Shown here one piece after another: positions 8,576 to 15,349 of a stretch of DNA of 64,000 bases. Each line of letters starts with the position of its first letter. The first letter of the stretch is position 1. A program made the position numbers and the translations under genes. Origin of the DNA: [Leptolyngbya] sp. PCC 7376 (GTDB lineage: Bacteria > Cyanobacteriota > Cyanobacteriia > Cyanobacteriales > MRBY01); the NCBI RefSeq assembly GCF_000316605.1, contig NC_019683.1, forward strand, positions 2,712,036 through 2,776,035, in the 5' to 3' direction. The notes under the pieces are model-generated. The model was not told the origin of the DNA. It saw only the letters and a program-made list of their open reading frames with translations, and did no database searches.

Positions 8576-9331
8576 TTAGGAAGCCAGCTTGTGGGGGATC
8601 ACAATATCTTTGATCGGTTGCTTTGTTAAGCAGCGCCAATGGCAAGCAAATAGATCTGGTTGCTGAAGACTTAAACTGGCGATCGCCGGAGCTGCTGGAA
8701 AGGGCCATAGACGATCAAACAAAATTTCTTTATCTGGCGAATACCCAAACTGCATCAGGTAAACACTTGGCTCTGCAGCAATTGATTTTAAGATCTGAAA
8801 CCCTAGTTGATATAAAGGTTGCCGCTGCTTATCTCCGAGATCAATCGGTTGATGATAAGAATTCGGCATGACCCCTTCGCCAATCACTTCGCCATAAACC
8901 GGCCCCTTCGCTGTGTAGATGATGGGGAGCCAATGATCGCCGAGAGAATTATGATTACAAACTTTGTGGGAGGTATTTTGAAGAACCCATTCGCGCCGGG
9001 CTTCAATTTTGCGACAAGCCTCAAAAATATTGTGCTGCTCAAAGGTCAAGCGGTCTGGCAAGTCAATTGTTAGGGGACAAATTAATGTGCCATCGTCCTG
9101 AGGGAAGTTGTGGTAGCGCACCATGGCAGGTGTAACGATATTGACTTCAACCTCAGGAAATTCGCTGAGAATCGCCTTCTCTAAAGCTCCGAGCATACGC
9201 TCCGTAACGGGTGAAGCGGAGATTAATTTACCGGAATGTTTCAGAGCGGCATTAACCAGAATAACAACCTTAGACAGTGCCGAAGGTCGGGATGGGGCTG
9301 CCACCTTTGGGGTTAAATGTGGGTAGTTCAA
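8576..9331 (-). CDS. Conserved-looking protein of unknown function, 251 aa
   Basis: No family recognised. A soluble alpha/beta protein without signal peptide or membrane span. Residues 20-70 read like a Rossmann-type start (SKVVILVNAALKHSGKLISA), followed by a predicted catalytic-looking but unassigned region rich in His, Asp and Cys (KVCNHNSLGDHWLP, YHQPIDLGDKQRQPLYQLGF). The start ATG at 9331 lies 62 bases inside the upstream coiled-coil gene on the same strand; no later ATG fits without losing the hydrophobic strand, so the long overlap is probably real and suggests translational coupling. Confidence 0.7.
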   Translation of the reverse strand: MNYPHLTPKVAAPSRPSALSKVVILVNAALKHSGKLISASPVTERMLGALEKAILSEFPEVEVNIVTPAMVRYHNFPQDDGTLICPLTIDLPDRLTFEQHNIFEACRKIEARREWVLQNTSHKVCNHNSLGDHWLPIIYTAKGPVYGEVIGEGVMPNSYHQPIDLGDKQRQPLYQLGFQILKSIAAEPSVYLMQFGYSPDKEILFDRLWPFPAAPAIASLSLQQPDLFACHWRCLTKQPIKDIVIPHKLAS

Positions 9332-9821
9332 TCTCAGACAGGCTATGACGACGGTTTTTCACTGCTAAGCGATAGCTAACGCTCTGTAACTCAGCGTGGA
9401 GTTGACGATTCTCGTTTTGCAGCTTCTCTACTTTATCGCGAACAGTGGCCATTCTTTCAGCGAATTTCTGGCGGTAAATTTGAGGCAATTCTTGGACAAC
9501 TTGCTCCAACATCCGGCTGCGATCGCTGAGTTCTTGAACGGATTGGCGCAGTTGATAAATTTCTTGGTCTTTCTGGGTGAGCTGCTCTTGGTAAAAGGAA
9601 ACCTGCTGTTCAACTTCTTGGAGCTGTTCGCGGAGTAGGCGTAATTCTGCTTGTTGCCGCTCAGAAAATTCCGGCTGAGGAGTAAACTCGTCGTTGCCTT
9701 TGACTAAGCGAAACAACTCTTGGGAAAGTTGCTGCACAAGTTGGTCGCGGAGCTGGAGTTCCTGCTGGAGTTGCTCGTTGCTTTGGGGTTGGGTGTCTTG
9801 AATGTTATCTGTTGTTGCCAC
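9270..9821 (-). CDS. Coiled-coil protein, 183 aa
   Basis: Predominantly coiled coil: residues 15-150 are heptad-patterned and rich in Gln, Glu, Leu and Arg, with QQELQLRDQLVQQLSQELF near the start and an uninterrupted stretch from about 55 to 150. The C-terminal 35 residues are non-helical (Pro and Gly rich). No signal peptide. Function unknown; such proteins occur in many cyanobacteria. It overlaps the next gene by 62 bases, implying a two-gene operon on the minus strand. Confidence 0.75.
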   Translation of the reverse strand: MATTDNIQDTQPQSNEQLQQELQLRDQLVQQLSQELFRLVKGNDEFTPQPEFSERQQAELRLLREQLQEVEQQVSFYQEQLTQKDQEIYQLRQSVQELSDRSRMLEQVVQELPQIYRQKFAERMATVRDKVEKLQNENRQLHAELQSVSYRLAVKNRRHSLSEIELPTFNPKGGSPIPTFGTV

Positions 9822-10091
9822 GGTGCTTTAGGACTCCTCAATAGCGAGAGGTTACTGCTAAATAGATCTAAGTTTAATTAAAGTCTAGACAAAATCGCGC
9901 CGCCCAATGGTTATAAATGACAGCTTTCGCCTATTACTTTTTACTGTATTGCGTCAGTATAAACCCAATAATATCTAATACATCGCGAAAATGAGCCTCT
10001 TAGAGCCAATTTTGTAAAAAAAGCCGCGAAAGAACGTCGCCGTGTCCGGATAAGATAATGATGATTTTTTAATAATCTCAATTTTTAATCC

Positions 10092-11525
10092 ATGAGTATC
10101 GCAAGCAATCCTCCGATTAAGTTTGGCACAGACGGTTGGCGCGGCATTATCGCCGATGATTTTACGTTCGCTAATGTTTGTAAGGTTACCCGGGCGATCG
10201 CCAGTTATTTAGAAACGGCATATGCCAAAGATCGACCTGTCTTGATCGCCTATGACACCCGTTTTTTTGCGGATGAGTTTGCCCAAACTGCGGCAGAAGT
10301 ACTCGCGGATCTCGGTTGGACAGTGAAAGTCGTGGAACGCGATTGTCCAACTCCTGTCATTGCTTACAATGCAAAATTCCTGAATTCGGCTGGTGCTTTG
10401 ATGTTTACTGCCAGCCACAACCCTGCTCCTTATTGCGGAATTAAATATATTCCTGATTATGCAGGCCCTGCGACCCCTGAAATTACAGATACTATTGTTG
10501 CAAATATTGCTAGTTCTTCTGATGATATGCCCACAGGCAAGAATGGCGACAAAATTAGCCGTTTTGATCCCAAGCCTGAATATTTGAAGTTTATCTATAC
10601 GCTTCTTGATGTGGAACGTATTCGTTCTGCTGGCCTAAAGGTCAAATATGACGCGCTTTACTCCACCTCCCGAGGTTACCTCGATGAAGTGCTCGCTCAC
10701 TGTGGTTGTGAGACTGAGTCTTTCAACACGACTCGCGATGTTCTCTTCGGTGGTGGTATGCCTGAGCCTAAGGGGTCACAACTTATTGGCTTAATTGATC
10801 AGGTAAAGGCTGACAGTGCTGATATTGGTATGGCAACTGACGGTGACAGCGATCGCTTTGGTGTCGTAGATGAACTTGGCAATGTTCTCACACCTAACAC
10901 AGTTCTCTTGCTTCTTGCCCGCCACTTGTTTAAGAACAAAGGTCAAAAGGGTGCAATTGTAAGAACTGTTGCGACTACACACCTTCTTGATAATGTGGCG
11001 GCATCCTACGGCATTGATATTTACGAAACCGCAGTTGGTTTCAAATATATTGGTCAGAAGATGCGTGAAACTGACGTCCTCGTCGGTGGTGAAGAATCTG
11101 GTGGTTTAAGTGTACTGGGTCACATTCCTGAGAAAGACGGCATTCTCGCTGACATGCTTGTGGCTGAAGCGATCGCTTACGAAGGCAAGCCCTTATCTCA
11201 ATTAGTTGCAGAGGCGATCGCAGAGGCTAATGGCCCTCTATTTAACAAGCGTCTTGATCTTCACCTCGAAGAAGACCACAAGAAAGCAGCCCTCGATTTT
11301 TACAAAGCAACCCCTCCTGCAACCGTTGCAGGCTTGGTAGTGAAGGAAGTTGGCCTCAAAGATGGCGTTAAACTCTACCTCGAAAATGGCAGTTGGGTTC
11401 TCCTCCGTCCTTCTGGTACTGAGCCTTTGATGCGTGTGTACATGGAAACTGATTCTGCGGATCTCGAATCTAAAGTTGCAGCGGAAATGGAAGCTGAAAT
11501 TGCGAAGCTTGATCCTGCGAAGTAG
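10092..11525 (+). CDS. Phosphoglucomutase/phosphomannomutase family protein
   Basis: Alpha-D-phosphohexomutase, 477 residues, interconverting hexose 1- and 6-phosphates for glycogen, sucrose and cell-surface sugar synthesis. The N-terminal FGTDGWRG (11-18), the phosphoserine loop TASHNP (catalytic Ser108), the Mg loop DGDSDRFG, the sugar-binding GGEESGG and the C-terminal phosphate-binding RPSGTEPLMRVY are all intact. Overall resemblance is to the cyanobacterial slr1334-like group; substrate preference (glucose or mannose) cannot be read from sequence. Followed by a strong terminator. Confidence 0.9.
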   Translation: MSIASNPPIKFGTDGWRGIIADDFTFANVCKVTRAIASYLETAYAKDRPVLIAYDTRFFADEFAQTAAEVLADLGWTVKVVERDCPTPVIAYNAKFLNSAGALMFTASHNPAPYCGIKYIPDYAGPATPEITDTIVANIASSSDDMPTGKNGDKISRFDPKPEYLKFIYTLLDVERIRSAGLKVKYDALYSTSRGYLDEVLAHCGCETESFNTTRDVLFGGGMPEPKGSQLIGLIDQVKADSADIGMATDGDSDRFGVVDELGNVLTPNTVLLLLARHLFKNKGQKGAIVRTVATTHLLDNVAASYGIDIYETAVGFKYIGQKMRETDVLVGGEESGGLSVLGHIPEKDGILADMLVAEAIAYEGKPLSQLVAEAIAEANGPLFNKRLDLHLEEDHKKAALDFYKATPPATVAGLVVKEVGLKDGVKLYLENGSWVLLRPSGTEPLMRVYMETDSADLESKVAAEMEAEIAKLDPAK

Positions 11526-11560
11526 AGAACGAAAAAAATTCCAATCTTAATCAAAAAAAG

Positions 11561-11589
11561 CTCCACAATTATATCTGTGGAGTTTTTTC
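11561..11589 (+). terminator. Rho-independent terminator after the phosphohexomutase gene
   Basis: CTCCACA (11561-11567) pairs with TGTGGAG (11576-11582) around an 8-base AT loop, then six T residues. Confidence 0.88.
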
Positions 11590-11716
11590 TTTAATCGATA
11601 TTGGTGAGGGTGTTGCCAATGCCTTATGAGATAATTCTTCGGCTTAAAGAAGAACGGATTAGACTTCATTAGATCGCTAAATTCCGCAATGCTTTGCTTT
11701 TAATGCTGAAAAGATA

Positions 11717-12070
11717 CTAACGAATCTGATTGACTGTTACTAGACCGTGTTGTGTCACTTGAATCTGGAGCGAATAGCCTTGCAAAAGACTCATGCCAAC
11801 CACAGGCTCGCCTGATACTACCGTAATTGGGATGCTACGGGTCTCATTTCCCCAGATTACTGTCGCCCGATAAAAAGTCTCTGTTGTCTCTTCCTCTGAA
11901 TCTTGAGGCAAAGAGGGAAGATCAAGCATTGCGATCATGTGTTTCGGTAAGCCCAAGTATCCTTTAAATGTTGTGTTGATAATGGCATCAATACTTTGCC
12001 GTTGCTGGTCAGTTTCAATCACAAGTCGCAGCATTGCTTCGTAATTAATATTGACAAGACCGTGCATCAT
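11717..12070 (-). CDS. Clan AA aspartic protease-like protein with degenerate active site
   Basis: 117 residues with the layout of the small retropepsin-like clan AA proteases of bacteria: an N-terminal MHGLVNINYEAMLRLVI strand pair, an active-site region at residues 30-42, and the C-terminal PLVGMSLLYGY-type segment, here EPVVGMSLLQGYSLQIQV (the psi-loop/flap half). In active members the active-site stretch reads IDTGFNGxLxLP; here it is INTTFKGYLGLP, with Asn32 in place of the catalytic Asp and Thr34 in place of Gly. The protein is therefore probably catalytically inactive. Stands alone on the minus strand after a 567-bp empty region. Function unknown. Confidence 0.72.
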   Translation of the reverse strand: MMHGLVNINYEAMLRLVIETDQQRQSIDAIINTTFKGYLGLPKHMIAMLDLPSLPQDSEEETTETFYRATVIWGNETRSIPITVVSGEPVVGMSLLQGYSLQIQVTQHGLVTVNQIR

Positions 12071-12638
12071 TGTTGACTCCTCGATACGAGGGAGATGAAA
12101 AAATTAGCAATGGATATTCAATTAAATATTCATTGATGGATAGCTACTCCCTTGAAGATGTGCTGAATTCAACACCAAGTAGTGGCGATCGCCTTAGCCA
12201 TCACGTCACGATACTACGAAATGTCTGAACCCTAAAACACTTCACTCAATACAAAAATAATACTTCCACTAACTAAATTAAGATCCTGATCACAACACTT
12301 CATTGGTCGAGTCAAAGCAGAGGCTCTTAATATTCTGTTACAATCTCTGCAATGACCATTGCATGAGATATTAAGCTCATCAGGGTAAGTCGTGTATCAA
12401 AAGAAATCAGTATTTTAGTCGTTTTCTGAAATCTGAAATTATTAATACCAGACACCTCAAGCTTTACGGTCTAAGTCGAAGAACTTAATGTCAACGTTGT
12501 CGTAATTAGTTTCATTGCTGTTATTTCGAGGAAACTAATTTTTACAATGTACTATTTAGTAACATCTTTGAGTTAGAAAAAAGCTTTTCAATTCGTCATT
12601 ACTGTATCTAAATTCAGATCGTATTCAGAGAACACCTT
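12071..12638. other. Gene-free divergent region
   Basis: 568 bases between the divergent protease-like gene and the receiver gene. No open frame of note and no convincing terminator. TACAAT at 12339-12344 is a -10-like hexamer without a fitting -35. Base composition is AT-rich. It could hold a long leader for the receiver gene; nothing further can be supported. Confidence 0.4.
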
Positions 12639-13007
12639 ATGTCAACATTATTAATCATCGAAGATAATCCCGTCGATACCCATGTTTTGCGGACTCATCT
12701 CGAAGACTCAGGCTTTGATGTCATTAATGTCACAACAGCAGAAGCTGGAGAAGCTCTCCTCGGTCAAGAGAATGTCACTATTGATGGCATTGTTTTAGAT
12801 GTCGTCTTACCTGGAAAAAGTGGTTATGGCCTGTGCCGTGAGCTTAAGCGGAGTGAGTCGACAGCTAATATTCCCATTATTCTCTGTTCCAGCAAATCAG
12901 AACGCATGGATCGGAAATGGGGCTTAAAACAAGGAGCAAATGCTTATCTCACAAAACCTGTAGAAGGTAATGAAATTGTCAGTACAGTGCGACAACTTGT
13001 CAGTTGA
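12639..13007 (+). CDS. Stand-alone response-regulator receiver protein (CheY-like)
   Basis: Single REC domain of 122 residues and nothing else, so output must be through protein contact. Acidic pair E8/D9 binds Mg, D54 (IVLDVVLPGKSG) is the phosphoacceptor, S84 (ILCSSK) and K106 (LTKPVEG) complete the switch. The LPGKSGYGLCRELK helix is like those of PilH/PatA-type receivers of cyanobacteria. No histidine kinase gene is nearby. Transcribed alone, with a terminator directly after it and a long empty region before it. Confidence 0.88.
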   Translation: MSTLLIIEDNPVDTHVLRTHLEDSGFDVINVTTAEAGEALLGQENVTIDGIVLDVVLPGKSGYGLCRELKRSESTANIPIILCSSKSERMDRKWGLKQGANAYLTKPVEGNEIVSTVRQLVS

Positions 13008-13032
13008 ATCTTATAAGTTAGTATTCCTAAGA

Positions 13033-13058
13033 GGAAGGCGATCGCCTTCCTTTTTTTT
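13033..13058 (+). terminator. Terminator built on a HIP1 palindrome
   Basis: GGAAGGCGATCGCCTTCC (13033-13050) is an 18-base perfect palindrome followed by eight T residues, 26 bases after the receiver gene. The centre is the HIP1 octamer GCGATCGC, so the RNA hairpin would need to open at least the central bases to form a loop. Confidence 0.75.
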
Positions 13059-13607
13059 GTGGTATTTCTTGATGTTGAAAAACTGCGCGTCGGCACTAAC
13101 TTTTTTGAAAATTGAGCCCATAAAACTAGAGTGAGATGCTGATTAAAAGGGGATAGTTCAACACAAATTTTGCTGATTCTAAACTTTGCTGATTAACTTA
13201 ACGATAAAACTGATGAAAGGATAAATATTGCTATTTTTACTATTCTCACTACGCAAAAGTATATGAAGAAATAGCTTTTAGTATTTTGATATTGGATTGA
13301 TTAAGTTGACATATTGTTTGGTACTACGCCATTTGGCTTACTTGAGGCTGTTCTTTGTAAGCTAAATAGCGTAGTTTTTTTCTTCCCATTGATAGTTATA
13401 TGTTGTGTCCAATAAGATAAAAGAAGATTGATAGAGTGAGTGATTTCGCTCAGAAAAGTATTAAATCAGTCAAATTACTGACATCTACACCTACAGAGAA
13501 ACGCTAGACTACAGGTACAATTTCTTCCTGCAAAAGTCAGCGATTACTTATAAAGAAAGTTTATTGCTTTTGGCTAAATCTTCTTATTGATATTTGAGTA
13601 AGCTCCG
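13059..13607. other. Gene-free region containing an orphan terminator
   Basis: About 550 AT-rich bases with no open frame above about 20 codons that looks coding. It contains a long Rho-independent terminator (13323-13381) with no annotated gene ahead of it, which raises the possibility of a small RNA between about 13100 and 13381. TACAAT at 13516-13521 is a -10-like hexamer ahead of the next small gene. Confidence 0.4.
13323..13381 (+). terminator. Strong orphan Rho-independent terminator
   Basis: ACTACGC-C-ATTT-G-GCTTAC (13323-13341) pairs with GTAAGC-T-AAAT-A-GCGTAGT (13357-13375): 17 Watson-Crick pairs, one G-U and one C-A mismatch, with a 15-base loop, followed by a run of T (13375-13381). 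The nearest upstream gene already has its own terminator at 13033, so this one probably ends an unannotated transcript. Confidence 0.8.
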
Positions 13608-13805
13608 ATGATGCATGAACATTTTACTGAGTTGCTTCGAGATATTTATGACCGTGGCCACATGGATCAAAGTCAAGCGAAGGAATTGAGAAGACTATTT
13701 TTGGAAATGTCTTCTTATAACGCTACACATATTGCTCGTTTGCGTCTTGAAAATGATATTGCGCAAGGCATCATCACTAATTCGGGCCCTTTCTGTTTAC
13801 TTTGA
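13608..13805 (+). CDS. Small helical protein, 65 aa, unknown function
   Basis: Charged, helical 65-residue protein, no membrane span or signal. Two ATGs in a row (13608, 13611). Residues 17-56 align without gaps with residues 15-54 of the 57-residue protein at 14342: both have G-x-[MI]-x10-L near the start, an L-E-x-[DE]-[IL]-x2-G-x-[IL] end, and matching hydrophobic spacing. The two therefore look like diverged members of one small family. No known family recognised. The neighbour downstream, on the opposite strand, is a glutaredoxin-like protein. Confidence 0.6.
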   Translation: MMHEHFTELLRDIYDRGHMDQSQAKELRRLFLEMSSYNATHIARLRLENDIAQGIITNSGPFCLL

Positions 13806-13860
13806 AATGATAGTGAGCAGAGGCTTTTTCATCACTAGCAATTGCTTTCTCCTTGATACT

Positions 13861-14121
13861 TCAAAAATATGTGGCTAGTTTCTGGGCTATTTTTTGTATA
13901 GATAGACGCGGTGAAAATCGAGGTAGTATCACCTCAGAACCATTTTTAATGATTGTTAAAACAGGGATTTCATATTCATAGCGTGCAAACCAATCTTCAT
14001 TGGTCTCTATATCACGCATCTCTATCTGTAATTCGAAATCCTGTATAGAAGTAAGTTTGTCATGTAAGCCTTCGCAGAGATGGCAACCTTTTTTGCTGTA
14101 AAAAATTATGTGATTTTTCAT
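13861..14121 (-). CDS. Glutaredoxin-like (DUF836) thiol protein
   Basis: 86 residues with a thioredoxin-fold start IIFYSKKGCHLCEGLHDKL: the C-x2-C redox pair is CHLC (residues 13-16). A cis-proline segment (YEIPVLTI) follows at about 51-58, as in glutaredoxins. This layout fits the DUF836/glutaredoxin-like group, short thiol-disulfide proteins of mostly unknown partners. Standing between the two small paralogue-like genes and reading the other way, with no operon partner. Confidence 0.82.
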   Translation of the reverse strand: MKNHIIFYSKKGCHLCEGLHDKLTSIQDFELQIEMRDIETNEDWFARYEYEIPVLTIIKNGSEVILPRFSPRLSIQKIAQKLATYF

Positions 14122-14341
14122 GGCAGTATTTGCAGACAGAAATAGGAAGGCAGGATATAAAGAAATGTAGAGTTTTATTGGCGAAGTTTGCTAACGGTAG
14201 CTTTTTAAAGGCTTTTTGAAACTTGTTTGATTAAGATAGACTTAATAGTTTTAAGTTGCCCATTATTTTGGGATAGATATATAGGCTTGGGTTTTATATG
14301 TTCTAACGACTTTGATGTTGATATAGGCAGTTGGTGATGTG

Positions 14342-14515
14342 ATGAATGATCTTTTGCAACAAATTCAATCGGTTTTAAGTTCAGGGACAATTTCTTCGGA
14401 AGAAGAACAATGCATTAGTCAGCTTTTGTGGCGTACCCCTATGACAAAACAAATGCTTGATGCTCTCAGAAAGCTTGAGCATGAGCTTGATATGGGTAAT
14501 TTGTCTTTCAAGTAA
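14342..14515 (+). CDS. Small helical protein, 57 aa, likely paralogue of the 13608 product
   Basis: ATG 14342 to TAA 14513-14515 gives 57 residues, two predicted helices joined at RTPMTK, ending LEHELDMGNLSFK. It shares with the 65-residue protein at 13608 a gap-free 40-residue alignment beginning at a glycine and ending G-x-[IL], with the hydrophobic positions conserved but overall identity low. Codon use resembles the neighbours. Function unknown; it could be a regulatory or adaptor peptide. A terminator-like hairpin follows at 14626. Confidence 0.55.
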   Translation: MNDLLQQIQSVLSSGTISSEEEQCISQLLWRTPMTKQMLDALRKLEHELDMGNLSFK

Positions 14516-14625
14516 ATTAAAGCGGTTTAGCTGACTTGAGTAGACTAGTTACGTTTAATTAGTGGAAACTTAATTCTTTAGTGTTTTCCTAGGGTGATTA
14601 CCAATTAAAAAATATAAAAGACGAG

Positions 14626-14654
14626 GGGAAAGATTGATTGAGATCTTTCCCTTT
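14626..14654 (+). terminator. Terminator-like hairpin between convergent genes
   Basis: GGGAAAGAT (14626-14634) pairs perfectly with ATCTTTCCC (14643-14651) around an 8-base loop; only three T residues follow, so it is a weak terminator or just a hairpin separating the convergent genes at 14342 and 14709. Confidence 0.5.
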
Positions 14655-14708
14655 GGTCATTTTGGGAAGTACACACTGATTGATTTCAGCTTTTAGTTTG
14701 CTGGAATT

Positions 14709-15257
14709 TTAGAATTGAGGCTGTTCAAATTCGCTACTGACAAATCCGAGTTCATAAAGTTGTTTGTAGGATTTTGAGCCAAGATCGCTTGCGGGACTCT
14801 GAGAGCGAATGACTTGAATAAGTAGTGGTACAGAAAGTTCTGGTTTACCTTGGACGCGATGGACTAAGGCAAGGCGGTATGTTGCGGTGTCACGCATATC
14901 TCCAGCTTCAATGGCTGCAACTCTTTCTGCATCGTAGACAGCGTTATCGATACCCTGGAAGCTATTGGCGATATCGATGTGAAAGTTAGACAGTTGGTTG
15001 AAGATTTGACGGGCTTCTTGGAGTCTTTCGACTGCAACGTCATAATCTTTGTCGGCGATCGCCGCGATTGCCTCGTCCATGAGTTCGGAGCCACCGGCCA
15101 TGCTGAGGAGACTGTCACCATTTTTTAGAGGGCGCAGTTCACTTAAGTTTTGTTGGGTAGGCTCAGGCTGTGCCAAAATCGGTGGCATAATTGCCAGAGA
15201 GAATCCCATTGCCAAACTAGCTAGTGGAATCAAACGATGGATGTTTGTTGCTTTCAT
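14709..15257 (-). CDS. Exported helical repeat protein, unknown function
   Basis: From ATG at 15257 the product starts with a classical signal peptide (basic start MKATNIHR, hydrophobic core LIPLASLAMGFSLAIMPPI, cleavage near LAQ-PEP). The mature part is helical with TPR-like spacing (DYDVAVERLQEARQIFNQL, DTATYRLALVHRVQGKPELS). The frame is open 39 codons further upstream, to 15374, but that would run into the divergent subtilase gene and bury the signal peptide, so the internal ATG is preferred. 182 residues. Perhaps a periplasmic scaffold; no family assigned. Confidence 0.7.
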   Translation of the reverse strand: MKATNIHRLIPLASLAMGFSLAIMPPILAQPEPTQQNLSELRPLKNGDSLLSMAGGSELMDEAIAAIADKDYDVAVERLQEARQIFNQLSNFHIDIANSFQGIDNAVYDAERVAAIEAGDMRDTATYRLALVHRVQGKPELSVPLLIQVIRSQSPASDLGSKSYKQLYELGFVSSEFEQPQF

Positions 15258-15349
15258 AATTGTCGTCAAGCGGTGATTTGACACGGTAACGTTTTGAATG
15301 TGTACATCTCGATCCCACGTAGGGGATGGACAAGGAGAGGGTTTGCGGT

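Noticed and set aside
14205-14390. 61-codon minus-strand frame across the 14342 gene
   Set aside because: Largely low-complexity, overlaps the better supported 57-aa gene on the other strand.
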